In this document: in pieces, positions 23,391 to 32,682 of the stretch
Numbering within the stretch: position 1 is the stretch's first letter
Layout: each line of letters begins with the position of its first letter
NCBI GenBank assembly: GCA_016284875.1
Contig: JAEEPS010000011.1
Coordinates: 1 to 53,557 of the forward strand
Direction of reading: 5' to 3'
Length of the DNA stretch: 53,557 bases
Origin: Salinivirgaceae bacterium
Lineage (GTDB): Bacteria > Bacteroidota > Bacteroidia > Bacteroidales > SZUA-534
Position numbers and translations under genes: made by a program
The notes under the pieces: generated by a model
Seen by the model: only the letters and a program-made list of their open reading frames with translations
What the model was told of the DNA's origin: nothing
Databases searched by the model: none

Positions 23391-24029
23391 ATGAAAAAAA
23401 TAGGATTTTTTCTGATGGTGGCTGCGACAATGATGGCCACAAGTGTGAACGCTCAACCAGGTGGTTCAAAATCGAATCTGCCGCTTGCGAATGCTTCGGT
23501 GCCCGCCGACGCCCGTTATGAGTTGAAGTCGGGCATAATCAAGTACGAAGGTGTGTCGCAAGGCAAGAAGGCGGAAGTCACGCAGTATTTCGACGATTAT
23601 GGCAAGAAGCAAACAGTTGTTACCGTGATGGAACATGGCTCGGAGAAAAAAGAGGTCAAAATAATACAGTTCGAGGACACCGTTTACACAATCATTGATA
23701 AGATGGGCATGAAGATTGTTTCACCTGAAAAAAGCATTAACTATCTGCAACTTACGTCTGATGTCATCAAGAAAAACAAAATTCAGGAACTGGGCACCGG
23801 AACTGTGGCTGGCCGTCAGTGCACGAGATATTCGGAGAAGATGAAACTAATGTTGCGGACCAACGACGTTGAGGTGTGGGTATGGAAAGGCATTTCGCTG
23901 AAGTCGGTTACGAAGTCGGGTGACAAGGAGATTGAGAACCAGACCGCCACCGAAGTCCAGGAAAACCCCACCATTGACCCGAAAGTGTTCGAGATTCCGG
24001 CTGACGTTAAAATCAGGGTAATGAATTAG
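23391..24029 (+). CDS. Secreted protein of unknown function, tandem copy 2
   Basis: A 212-aa paralogue of the preceding gene. The signal peptide, QPGGSKSNL, the KSGIIKYE core, TVAGRQCTRYSE, EVWVWKGI and the NPTIDPKVFEIP tail are shared. The segment between residues 65 and 110 and the MKLMLRTND stretch are clearly different. This pattern (conserved core, variable patches) suggests paralogues with divergent binding surfaces. Confidence 0.7.
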   Translation: MKKIGFFLMVAATMMATSVNAQPGGSKSNLPLANASVPADARYELKSGIIKYEGVSQGKKAEVTQYFDDYGKKQTVVTVMEHGSEKKEVKIIQFEDTVYTIIDKMGMKIVSPEKSINYLQLTSDVIKKNKIQELGTGTVAGRQCTRYSEKMKLMLRTNDVEVWVWKGISLKSVTKSGDKEIENQTATEVQENPTIDPKVFEIPADVKIRVMN

Positions 24030-24145
24030 GGACTAGCAAACAACTAACTAAAAATGCCAATCTAAAGCATTGTTGAAAAGAAAGTCGGAGGTTCAATGTC
24101 GCACCATCTAAATAAAAGAGTACTTTCGCAGAAAAATTCAACGAT

Positions 24146-25183
24146 ATGAACTTTTTAGACAGAAACGAATTCAACTTCGCACCAGCACCTCAAGTGCTGG
24201 AAGCGCTTAAAAATTTTGATACACAGAAACTTGGTTTCTACACTCGAATCTACGATGAAGGCAAGAAGAGTATTTTTTCAGTTTTCCTTTCGGAGGAATA
24301 CGGGATTGACGAGAAGCAGATTATGCTCGGCTACGGTGGCGAAGACCTGCTGAAAGAAGCCGTTCACTACTTCCTGACCTTGCCCGACCACAATCGGCTG
24401 ATGCTGGTGCCGAAATTCTCGTGGTGGTACTACAAGTCGATTGCCGACGAAGTTGACGGCCAGACAGTTCAGTATCCGCTCTACGAAGACGGCGACACTT
24501 ACCGCTACGACCTTGACGCGCTCAAGAAGATGCTGCACGAGTTGAACCCGAAAATTCTGCTTCTGGCGTCGCCCAACAACCCGACAGGCAACGCACTCAC
24601 ACCCGAACAAATCGAGAATCTTCTGCAGGAAGCCCCGAAAACAACTTATATAATTATCGACGAAGCGTATGCTTCATACGTGAACCGCGACAGCAGTTAC
24701 ATTAAACGTTTGGTCGATGAGTTCCCTAATCTGCTGATTGTCCGTACGTTGAGCAAATTCTATGGTCTGCCGGGATTGCGGATGGGATTCGGATTCACTG
24801 GCAACGGACTTGGCAAGTTCAACCGCTTCGGCAACAAGTATTTAGGCTACAACCGCATTTCGGAAGACTTGGCCATTGCGGCGCTCAAAGCCACCGACTA
24901 CTACCGCAACATTGCCGACAGCATGAACGCCGACCGCCAGCGCTATGAGCAGGAAATTGGCGCGCTCACAGGCTTCAAGGTTTACAAGTCGCAGGCCAAC
25001 TTCATTCTGATAAAGTACCCGATTGAACTGAAAGAATCGCTGCAAACAGCCTTACAAGCAGAAGATTACAAGATTAAGTTCATGAACGAGCCCGACATTA
25101 ACACGCACCTGCGCATTACGCTCGGCCGCCCCGAACAGAACCGAATCGTTATCGACACCATTAAAAAAGTGGCCACGAAATGA
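24146..25183 (+). CDS. HisC-like PLP aminotransferase
   Basis: A 345-aa fold-type I aminotransferase. It has GYGGEDLL (phosphate cup), the SPNNPTGNALTPEQI block, IIDEAYASY and RTLSKFYGLPGLRMGF, in which Lys204 should bind PLP. It resembles histidinol-phosphate aminotransferase. However, it overlaps by 4 bp a cytidylyltransferase and heads a surface-glycan cluster, not a his operon. A role in making a phosphorylated amino-alcohol (or aminoalkyl phosphonate) for later CMP-activation is a reasonable guess. True HisC activity is not excluded, since hisE lies 10 kb away and no other hisC is visible. Confidence 0.8.
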   Translation: MNFLDRNEFNFAPAPQVLEALKNFDTQKLGFYTRIYDEGKKSIFSVFLSEEYGIDEKQIMLGYGGEDLLKEAVHYFLTLPDHNRLMLVPKFSWWYYKSIADEVDGQTVQYPLYEDGDTYRYDLDALKKMLHELNPKILLLASPNNPTGNALTPEQIENLLQEAPKTTYIIIDEAYASYVNRDSSYIKRLVDEFPNLLIVRTLSKFYGLPGLRMGFGFTGNGLGKFNRFGNKYLGYNRISEDLAIAALKATDYYRNIADSMNADRQRYEQEIGALTGFKVYKSQANFILIKYPIELKESLQTALQAEDYKIKFMNEPDINTHLRITLGRPEQNRIVIDTIKKVATK

Positions 25184-25899
25184 AAGCCGTAATCCTTGCC
25201 GCAGGCACCGCGTCGCGCCTTCGTCCGCTCACAGCCAGCACCCCGAAATGCCTTTTGAAGGTGAACGGGAAGACACTTCTGGAGCGTACTTTGTACAATT
25301 TTATAAGTAATGGAATAACTGATTTCCTGATAGTTACTGGGTATTTGCAGGAAATGATTATAGACTTTGTTAAGAAGAATTATCCCGATTTGAACGTGAA
25401 GTTTCTCTACAACAAGGACTACGCCACAACCAACAATATTTATTCGCTCTTTCTAGCCGAAGAGTTTGCATGCGGCAACGATTTCATCCTGTCCGACAGC
25501 GACATACTCTTCTCAAAGGACATAATTGCAGCGCTTCTTGCCGACAAAAATCCCGATGTGCTTGCAATGAATCGTCACGAGTTGGGCGAAGAAGAAATAA
25601 AAATCATTTCCGATGCCGACCGCAATGTGCTTGAAATCAGCAAAGTATGCTCAATCGAAAACGCTGTGGGCGAATCGGTTGGACTTGAAAAAATGTCGGT
25701 CAACTATTCAGCCGCTTTGTACAAAGAACTGCACCAAATGATTGACCATGAAGGACTTTCAAACGTTTTCTACGAGAAGGCTTTTGAGCGTCTGATTCCG
25801 CACGGGCACATTTTTAAATATCTCGACACCACAAACTTCTTCTCGATGGAAATCGACACAGTGGAAGATTACGAGCGAGTTAAAGATTTGAAAATTTGA
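25180..25899 (+). CDS. LicC/PntC-like cytidylyltransferase
   Basis: A 239-aa nucleotidyltransferase with the signature AVILAAGTASRLRPLT and K-C-L-L-K-V-N-G-K at the start. DSDILFS binds the metal, and the YSAALYKEL and FFSMEIDTVEDYERV blocks are typical of phosphocholine or aminoethylphosphonate cytidylyltransferases. It should form a CDP- or CMP-activated head group from CTP. Its start overlaps the aminotransferase stop (ATGA), and a glycerophosphotransferase-like gene follows 13 bp later, so the three probably form one short pathway. Confidence 0.8.
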   Translation: MKAVILAAGTASRLRPLTASTPKCLLKVNGKTLLERTLYNFISNGITDFLIVTGYLQEMIIDFVKKNYPDLNVKFLYNKDYATTNNIYSLFLAEEFACGNDFILSDSDILFSKDIIAALLADKNPDVLAMNRHELGEEEIKIISDADRNVLEISKVCSIENAVGESVGLEKMSVNYSAALYKELHQMIDHEGLSNVFYEKAFERLIPHGHIFKYLDTTNFFSMEIDTVEDYERVKDLKI

Positions 25900-25912
25900 A
25901 AGTTAAACTATA

Positions 25913-26962
25913 ATGAAAATAGTACTTTTTTGCGAGAACAAATACGCGATAGACATTCTGAACCCGATTCAGGAAGAAGCACAAAAAGATTCTGAAAATC
26001 AGATTCTTTGGTACGTTCACAAAAAGCGAATCCCCGACTTTCCGTTGAAAGACGAAGTGAAATACACCAATTCAATTCAGGAAATCTACGATTTCAAACC
26101 TGAAGCCGTTTTCGTTCCTGGAAACATAGTGCCATACTACCTTTCGGGTGTGAAAATCCAGATTTTCCATGGTTATGCCGCCGAGAAGAAGGACCATTGG
26201 GTTATTCGCCGCTATTTCGACACCTATTTCACTCAAGGACCGTTTTTCACCGCTGGATTCGAGCGTCTTGCAAAAAAATACAAGGATTTTGAAGTGTTGG
26301 AGACTGGATGGCCCCGTCAGGACTGGATTTTTCACCACAAGAACGATTTCGAGCAGCAGAAGCAGGAACTTCTCAAAAAGTACGGCAAAAAAGAACTTGT
26401 GCTTTACGCTCCGACATTCTCGCCAAGCTTGACATCGCTGCCAAAATTCAAGGACGGACTTGTTGATTTTGTTAACAATCAGGATGTTCTGTTGATTCTG
26501 AAATTCCATCCGCTCACCAAGAAAGAATGGATGGACGAGTACAGGCAACTCGCATCGGAGCAGAAAAACATGCTTTGGATTGAAGATTATACCGTCACAA
26601 AGTATATGCTGATGGCTGATGCGATGATAAGCGACACAAGTTCAACAATTTACGAGTTCCTTCTTTTGGATAAGCCGGTCATCACTCTCGATGCCGTTGC
26701 AAAAGACATCTACTGGAAAAACATCACTGACCCGATGCAACTTTCAAAGGCTTACGACGAGATTAAAACCGACCCGAAACTGACCGAACTTCGCCAATGG
26801 GTTATTAAAAACTACGACCCGTACACCGATGGCAAGGTGGCTCAAAGAATGCTTGAGGGCGCCAAAGACTTCATTGCGCGCCACGGAGTTCCCGAAAAGC
26901 GCAAACTTAATCTTTGGCGTAAATACACGAGTATCAAGACGTTCGGAAAAATCAAGAAATAG
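25913..26962 (+). CDS. CDP-glycerol glycerophosphotransferase-like protein
   Basis: A 349-aa GT-B-like enzyme similar to TagB/TagF-type polymer transferases. It has IFHGYAAEKKDHWV with the early His, ETGWPRQDW, APTFSPSLTSLPKF, LKFHPLTKK (HPxxK-like), and the conserved MISDTSSTIYEFLLLDKPVI, which fits the CDP-head-group site. It has no membrane segment and is probably membrane-associated from the cytoplasm. It would move a phospho-alcohol from its CDP form to a glycan or lipid. Context supports use of the product of the preceding cytidylyltransferase. Confidence 0.82.
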   Translation: MKIVLFCENKYAIDILNPIQEEAQKDSENQILWYVHKKRIPDFPLKDEVKYTNSIQEIYDFKPEAVFVPGNIVPYYLSGVKIQIFHGYAAEKKDHWVIRRYFDTYFTQGPFFTAGFERLAKKYKDFEVLETGWPRQDWIFHHKNDFEQQKQELLKKYGKKELVLYAPTFSPSLTSLPKFKDGLVDFVNNQDVLLILKFHPLTKKEWMDEYRQLASEQKNMLWIEDYTVTKYMLMADAMISDTSSTIYEFLLLDKPVITLDAVAKDIYWKNITDPMQLSKAYDEIKTDPKLTELRQWVIKNYDPYTDGKVAQRMLEGAKDFIARHGVPEKRKLNLWRKYTSIKTFGKIKK

Positions 26963-26964
26963 CA

Positions 26965-27747
26965 ATGGACGAGAATAAGATTTCGGTTGTAATAAATACC
27001 TACAACGAGGAAAACTCGCTGGGCGAGATATTGGAATATCTGAAGGATTTCGACGAGATTCTTGTTTGTGATATGGAGAGTACCGACAACACCGTCAAGA
27101 TTGCCGAGGAGTTTGGTTGCCGCGTGGTGACTTTTCCGAAGGGGAACTACAATATTGCCGAGCCAGCGCGCGATTTTGCCATCCATTCGGCTAAATATCC
27201 GTGGGTTCTTGTTGTCGATGCTGACGAGATAATTCCTTCAGCATTAAAGGATTATCTATACAATTATATTAAAACCGAAAATCCAGCCGCAGGCTTGTTC
27301 ATTGCGAGGAAGAATTTTGTCATGAACTGTTTCGTGAAGAATTCTTATCCTGATTATCAGTCGCGTTTCTTCCAGAAAGACAAGATTACATGGCCGCCTT
27401 ATGTTCATTCAAGGCCGATAATTGATGGTCCGACAGAGAAAATTCCATCATCGAACCAGGAATTGGCGATGATTCACAAATCGATGACTTTGCATACCAA
27501 AATTGCCAAAATGAACCTTTACACTTCAAACGAAATTGAGAAGAGGAAAGGGGAGAAGGTTGGAATTTTGGGAATTTTCGCGAAATGCACATTCCGATTC
27601 ATCAAGAGTTACATCTTCAAAGGCGGTATTTTTCAGGGTATTTCAGGGCTCGTACTGTCGATTAACGAGGCCAATTACAAATTTTACACACTGGTTAAGA
27701 TTTGGGAGCACAACAATGCCGAAAAGTATATGAACAATACTAAATAG
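26965..27747 (+). CDS. Family 2 glycosyltransferase (WaaE/KdtX-like)
   Basis: A 260-aa GT-A enzyme. VVINTYNEENSL opens it, VCDMESTDNT and VLVVDADEII hold the metal-binding acidic residues, and SRFFQKDKITWPPYVH follows. This matches the WaaE/KdtX-type enzymes that add a sugar to LPS core. It starts 3 bp after the previous stop, so it is co-transcribed, and it meets the next gene tail to tail with 6 bp between the stops. Confidence 0.88.
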   Translation: MDENKISVVINTYNEENSLGEILEYLKDFDEILVCDMESTDNTVKIAEEFGCRVVTFPKGNYNIAEPARDFAIHSAKYPWVLVVDADEIIPSALKDYLYNYIKTENPAAGLFIARKNFVMNCFVKNSYPDYQSRFFQKDKITWPPYVHSRPIIDGPTEKIPSSNQELAMIHKSMTLHTKIAKMNLYTSNEIEKRKGEKVGILGIFAKCTFRFIKSYIFKGGIFQGISGLVLSINEANYKFYTLVKIWEHNNAEKYMNNTK

Positions 27748-27753
27748 GTTGTC

Positions 27754-28542
27754 TTACAAATACTTATCAATGCCGTTTTTGCACCGAGTGAGTTTGTTCT
27801 CAATCACTTTTTTAATCGCCTCATTGTGAGTCAGTTCGTTCTCTTTCGAAGATTCTTTGTGGTAGAGGTGGAAGCAGATGCCGCCGTTTTTGAGGAATTT
27901 TTTCTTCACCCCCGCAAAGTGCAGGCGGTAGGCTAGTTCGCCGTCCTCATGTCCCCACGATGTCAGGTCTTCGTTGTAGCCGTTCACTCTGATAATGTCG
28001 TCTTTCCAGAACGCCATGTTGCAGCCTCGCAACTTGTTGATTCTTTTTCCATAGCGCGGAGCGAAAACTTTTTGCAGAGGTTTAATGCGCAAAGAATTCA
28101 AAATGTGGCTTCTCTGCATGTATTTGAATTTTGGTTTGATGCTCTGATTATCAAACATTTTCTGCGTTCCGTCGGGCATGAGATATACTCTGCTCCCGCA
28201 TACAAAATAACCCTTTTCGGCAAGCCGGATGTGGTCTTCTACAAAATGCTTTTCAAAAATGATGTCGCCGTCCGATTGTATTATGTAGTCGCCAGTGCAG
28301 CGGGCAAAAGCCTTGTTGCGGATTTGGCAAAGTTGGAAACCATTGTCCTCGTGCCAGACATGAACGATTTTTACATTCGAATTATCCGCGATTTTTTTTA
28401 TCAAGTCAGCAGTTTCTGCAGTGGAACCATCATCGGCAATGACAATCTCATCTGGCGCAACAGTCTGGTTTAGTGCACTTTTTAAGCATAATTCAAGATA
28501 TTTTGGTGAGTTGTATGTTGAGATTACGAGTGATGTTTTCAT
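27754..28542 (-). CDS. Family 2 glycosyltransferase with galactosyltransferase-like C-terminal domain
   Basis: A 262-aa GT-A enzyme. SLVISTYNSPKYLELCLKS starts it and QSDGDIIFEKHFVEDH is the D-x-D site. GCNMAFWKDDIIRVNGYNEDLTSWGHEDGELAYRL is the C-terminal acceptor domain seen in chondroitin-synthase-like and bacterial surface-glycan enzymes. It probably builds an envelope polysaccharide or LPS core. It is convergent with the preceding cluster and separated by 129 bp from the next minus-strand gene. Confidence 0.9.
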   Translation of the reverse strand: MKTSLVISTYNSPKYLELCLKSALNQTVAPDEIVIADDGSTAETADLIKKIADNSNVKIVHVWHEDNGFQLCQIRNKAFARCTGDYIIQSDGDIIFEKHFVEDHIRLAEKGYFVCGSRVYLMPDGTQKMFDNQSIKPKFKYMQRSHILNSLRIKPLQKVFAPRYGKRINKLRGCNMAFWKDDIIRVNGYNEDLTSWGHEDGELAYRLHFAGVKKKFLKNGGICFHLYHKESSKENELTHNEAIKKVIENKLTRCKNGIDKYL

Positions 28543-28671
28543 TGTGTTTTAATCTTGAATCATGGCGCTAAGATAAACATTTGTGGTATGCCGGAAAGCA
28601 ATATGCACATTATTAAACGATATGTGACTTGCTTTTGTAACTTGCTTTATATTAGCGGATTCGTGCGTAAA

Positions 28672-30519
28672 TCATCTCTTGTAAAAATCACCAATCTCGT
28701 GAATTTTCTCATTCAGAGCGGCATAGTCGATTGAGTCTTGTGGCAACTCGTTAAGGTGAGCGTCGGTTGCGAAGAAATAACCCGACGGGCGCTTTTCGTA
28801 GATGTGATTTTGGTGAAGAAACGCGAAATTCTTGCGGCTGCCGACCAGCATCCAATCGCGCAAGGTGCTGTCCGATAGTATTTTGCCGCTGCCAAAATCT
28901 TCGCAATTATTTTCAAGGCCCAGATACTGTTTCAACAAAGTGGGGCAAATATCATAATGTGATGTGCGATAATTTATTGTTGAAGGCTGGCAATCAGGCG
29001 AATACATTACAAGATTTGTTCCGATTTGCGCATCGGAGAAGTTGCCGTTGTGCCCCCAGAATCCCTTGCCATTATCATCGAATTCTTGCCCATGGTCGCC
29101 GCAAATCATAATAATCGAATTCTTCAGAAGTCCTTTGTCTTCAATCTTTTGCATAACCATTTCCACAAGAGAATCCACCTGATAGACGGCGTTTCGATAG
29201 AGGTTGAAAAACGGCTCAATAGCCATCTCTTTGTTGAGGAGTTTGGTGTAGTCGGCGAATTTCCACGACGGCTGAAATTTCCATAGGCGCTCTTCCGGCA
29301 TCTCGTACGAATGGGCAAGGTCGTAGAAAAGCCAGGCAAAAAGCGGTTTTTCGGTGTCGGCGCTGTCGATGTACCGGATAAAATTTTGTGTCAGGTTGCA
29401 GTCGCGGTCGTAAACGGTTTTGCCCTCGGTTTCTGTGGTTATATCCGGAAAAACATGGAAAAGAACGCGGTTGAAAGCCGGATTTCGCAGTGTGGCGCTT
29501 GGAAATGTCTGCACATCGTAGTCCAAAGTTTTAAGCCTGTCAACAAAAACGGGACTGATGTTATTCATCTCAAAATCTTGCCAATAGAACGACGACAGCG
29601 AAGTGAAAATCGTAAAGATGCTTCCTTTTGTGCCGTTGCTCGAACTGACATGATTGGTGTATCTGACGCATTTGTTGGAGAAATCCATGATATTGGGCGT
29701 GTTCTCCGCGTTGAAGGTCCGCCGGTTCCATGCGTCGATGACTATAAGAAAGATGTTCGGAGGAGTTATCGAGTCGTTCCAGACAAGTTCCTTTTTGGGG
29801 TAGTTGAGGGTTCCGTCGTCAGTCTTTTCCTCTTGTATTTTCTTCAGGTCGATAAATCCATATTTGTCAAAATTCGTGTTCGCGCTTGTCGGATAATAAT
29901 AGGGTATGGCTTCGGTGCATTTAATTATTGTGCTGTTGAGCGATGCCGAGCAATAGGCGTAAATGCCGTTTGCAGAAATAACGCAGAGCGAAAGCACGAC
30001 TATCGGCTTCCATGCCTTGTATTTCCTTCCGAAGATTTTTGACGATTTGAGAACCAGAAAGATGTTTATGGCGACGATGGCTGCGGCTGCGGCGAACGAT
30101 TTCAGTTTCAAACTGATGTCGAAAACAAAAATCTGACCGGCCGCCGGACCTGTCAAAAGGCTTAATACAAAGCCGTTTATGTGGAATCGGTAGAAGGCGA
30201 AAACAAAATAATCGATGATGACAACGATTTGCAAAATGGCGGCAATCACGGCAAATACAATGTCGGCGATGGTGTCTTTTTTGAGAAGAATGCGCAGCAA
30301 AAAGTTTATGATGCCGGGCACGAGCATTACAATCGCGCTGTGGCAGATGGCCGATAAAATAATGTATAGAACCGCAAAAAAATAGAGTTCAACGCCGCAG
30401 TTGGCGATGGTTGTCAAAATCAGTGCCACGCATAGTAACAGCGTGGCTATAAGATAGTTAGTGAATGATATTCGAAGATTGTCTTTCATCGTTTCCTTTT
30501 CTGGTTTTGCAGAAACCAT
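28672..30519 (-). CDS. YejM/PbgA-like membrane sulfatase-fold protein
   Basis: A 615-aa protein with five N-terminal membrane segments (about 15-185), then an alkaline-phosphatase-superfamily domain in the periplasm. The domain includes FLIVIDAWNRRTFNAENTPN, the nucleophile region SSSNGTKGSIFTIFTSL, and the diagnostic GDHGQEFDDNGKGFWGHNGNF that is nearly that of E. coli YejM. YejM controls LPS synthesis by acting on LapB rather than as an enzyme; some relatives hydrolyse or transfer phospho-groups. An internal Met at residue 11 is an equally good start. The gene begins 11 bp after the LtaS-like gene, so the two form an operon. Confidence 0.85.
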   Translation of the reverse strand: MVSAKPEKETMKDNLRISFTNYLIATLLLCVALILTTIANCGVELYFFAVLYIILSAICHSAIVMLVPGIINFLLRILLKKDTIADIVFAVIAAILQIVVIIDYFVFAFYRFHINGFVLSLLTGPAAGQIFVFDISLKLKSFAAAAAIVAINIFLVLKSSKIFGRKYKAWKPIVVLSLCVISANGIYAYCSASLNSTIIKCTEAIPYYYPTSANTNFDKYGFIDLKKIQEEKTDDGTLNYPKKELVWNDSITPPNIFLIVIDAWNRRTFNAENTPNIMDFSNKCVRYTNHVSSSNGTKGSIFTIFTSLSSFYWQDFEMNNISPVFVDRLKTLDYDVQTFPSATLRNPAFNRVLFHVFPDITTETEGKTVYDRDCNLTQNFIRYIDSADTEKPLFAWLFYDLAHSYEMPEERLWKFQPSWKFADYTKLLNKEMAIEPFFNLYRNAVYQVDSLVEMVMQKIEDKGLLKNSIIMICGDHGQEFDDNGKGFWGHNGNFSDAQIGTNLVMYSPDCQPSTINYRTSHYDICPTLLKQYLGLENNCEDFGSGKILSDSTLRDWMLVGSRKNFAFLHQNHIYEKRPSGYFFATDAHLNELPQDSIDYAALNEKIHEIGDFYKR

Positions 30520-30530
30520 TCCGTCAAGAT

Positions 30531-32465
30531 TTATTCTTTCACGGTCAAATCATTATCAATCATTCGTGCGTGATATTGCTGAATTTCAGCCTTCAACAGA
30601 TTTAGCATCTTATCTTCTTGTTGTGGAAACTGCCCAATAAGATTGTTTTCCAAAAATACATCTTCGGCAGGTTTGAAAAGCCCGGTCTCTTTCAGTCCGT
30701 CGAATTGGAGGAACAATCCATCCATTTCGATTTGGTAGAGCGGCTCGCTGAAATTCACTACGTAACCTGTTGTGTCAGAGGCATCGAAATAGGAATTGCC
30801 AAAGGCGATGTACGGCTTGTCAAAATTCAGATAGTCCAAAATTGTTGGCGTGATGTCGGTTTGGCAGAACAGTTTTTCGGAGATTTTTTTTATGCCGCCT
30901 TCGTGATAAAATACAATCGGCACTTTGAAAACGTTGCGGTCAGTGACGTACTCGGGACTTAAATTTTTGTTGGTGTGGTCAGCCGTGATGACAAAAAGTG
31001 TGTTCTTGAACCATGGATATTCCTTCATCTTGTTGAAAAACAGCCTAATGGCATTGTCGGTGTATTGAATGCACTTTGTTATTGGATGCGGACCTTCTTT
31101 GAATTGCTCCTTATACCTTTCGGGAATGCGGAACGGACTATGAGATGTGGCAGAAAAACAAGCAGTTACAAATGGCTGCGGAATCTCGCCCATGCTTTTG
31201 GCGTAGTATTGCAAAAACTCCTCGTCCCAAATTGCCCAGTGGCCGTCGAAATCATCCATCGCATTGAAACTCGAATCGTTACAATATTCAGTCATGCCGT
31301 AATAGTCCTGAAAACCAGCCAGGCGCGAGAAATGCAGAAAGCCCATGCTTCCGTTGGGCGCGCCATGGTAAAATGCTGAATAATAGCCTTTTTGCTTTAG
31401 GAGCGATGCAATGCTGTTCACCTTGTTGTTTGAGTACATCCCCATAAAAAAGTGGTCGGTGAGGTAAGGAATTCCCGCCAGAATCGACGGCATCGCGTCA
31501 ATCGACTTGCGTCCTGTGGCAAACGAGTGAGTGAATGTAAGTCCTTCATTATAAAGCGAATCCAAAAACGGAGTGTAGCCTTCGTTGCCATTGAAAAATC
31601 CCGAATATTCCTTTCCGAAACTCTCTAGAATCAGAATCACCACGTTCATGTTTTTGAACTCGCCTTCGGGCTGCGGATTATGGACTGGCGAGTAGATTGC
31701 CTCCAATTCGCTTTGCGGAAAATACTCTGGATTGGTGAACGATATTTTGCCGATTGTGCGGAAGATGCAGTACGGCGTGTTGAGGACGATGGCCGACTCG
31801 TTGCTTTTTTTGATGTACTCGTTGGCGTTGTTCATGTTCATCGGTCGGTGGTCGTTGTCGATAAAGAACGAGCCGCGGATTCCAGCCATAAAAAGGTAGA
31901 TGCAGAACAGTGTCGCGGGCAGTGTCTTAAGACTGTATCTTTTTGAGGTAAAGTCAGTTGCCGCAACTTTCGGATTGTAATAAAACTTGATGACGGCAAA
32001 AATCAGAGCGGCGGCGGCAATGGTCAGATACCAATAATCGATGAGTCCGCCGAAGAAGATTCCCGCCAGATTGTTCTCGTTGGCAAATTCGTGAAAGAAC
32101 GAAAAATTGGTGCGGCGCGAGTTGAACGGGAAGAATGCCGAGTCGAAAATATTAGCCGCAACTCCTATCGATACAGGTATGATAAACAGATATTTAACCA
32201 CTTTCCGATACCGCTCGCCAAAGACGAATTTGAACGGCAGAATCATCATAATCAGGCACGGAAACGTGAGATAGAAAATGGCGGCGAAGTCGTATTTTAT
32301 GCCACCTCTGAAAAGTGTCAGATAATGAGACAGTTCGATTCCGCTGTAGAACGTCTGGTTGGCGGCAACGAAAATCACGCGGCACAGGAAAAAGATTGCA
32401 AACGCGAGAGCGTAATTCACCGCGTATTGCATTATCGGATGCTTAATTATCTGTTTTACTGGCAT
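30531..32465 (-). CDS. LtaS-like phosphoglycerol/phosphoethanolamine transferase family protein
   Basis: A 644-aa protein with about five membrane segments up to residue 190, then a sulfatase-type domain. NVVILILESFGKEYSGFF gives the metal-binding Glu, SFATGRKSIDAMPSILAG the nucleophile (Thr or Ser), and VITADHTNKN the Asp-His metal ligands. The family moves phosphoglycerol or phosphoethanolamine from lipids to glycans. In Gram-negative bacteria it decorates periplasmic glucans or LPS. It lies immediately upstream of the YejM-like gene and opposite the surface-glycan cluster. The exact donor and acceptor are unknown. Confidence 0.85.
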   Translation of the reverse strand: MPVKQIIKHPIMQYAVNYALAFAIFFLCRVIFVAANQTFYSGIELSHYLTLFRGGIKYDFAAIFYLTFPCLIMMILPFKFVFGERYRKVVKYLFIIPVSIGVAANIFDSAFFPFNSRRTNFSFFHEFANENNLAGIFFGGLIDYWYLTIAAAALIFAVIKFYYNPKVAATDFTSKRYSLKTLPATLFCIYLFMAGIRGSFFIDNDHRPMNMNNANEYIKKSNESAIVLNTPYCIFRTIGKISFTNPEYFPQSELEAIYSPVHNPQPEGEFKNMNVVILILESFGKEYSGFFNGNEGYTPFLDSLYNEGLTFTHSFATGRKSIDAMPSILAGIPYLTDHFFMGMYSNNKVNSIASLLKQKGYYSAFYHGAPNGSMGFLHFSRLAGFQDYYGMTEYCNDSSFNAMDDFDGHWAIWDEEFLQYYAKSMGEIPQPFVTACFSATSHSPFRIPERYKEQFKEGPHPITKCIQYTDNAIRLFFNKMKEYPWFKNTLFVITADHTNKNLSPEYVTDRNVFKVPIVFYHEGGIKKISEKLFCQTDITPTILDYLNFDKPYIAFGNSYFDASDTTGYVVNFSEPLYQIEMDGLFLQFDGLKETGLFKPAEDVFLENNLIGQFPQQEDKMLNLLKAEIQQYHARMIDNDLTVKE

Positions 32466-32682
32466 TTCAATGTAAAATTCACGCTTTAATTATCGCATTG
32501 CTAAAGCGCCGATTCATAAGGCAAAGGTAAAATTCGTTTAATTAATAGGTGAACTTTAGTTGGCAAATAATCGTTGGGTTTCGCGAATAAAATCAGAATA
32601 AAAAAAGTAAAAAATACTTTTTCAACTCATTTTCGTTAGCGATATTTGTGTAATTTTGGATAAACACTTAATCGGGAACGAA

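Noticed and set aside
24146..25183. Plain hisC assignment
   Set aside because: Position at the head of a cytidylyltransferase/glycan cluster makes histidine synthesis only one option.
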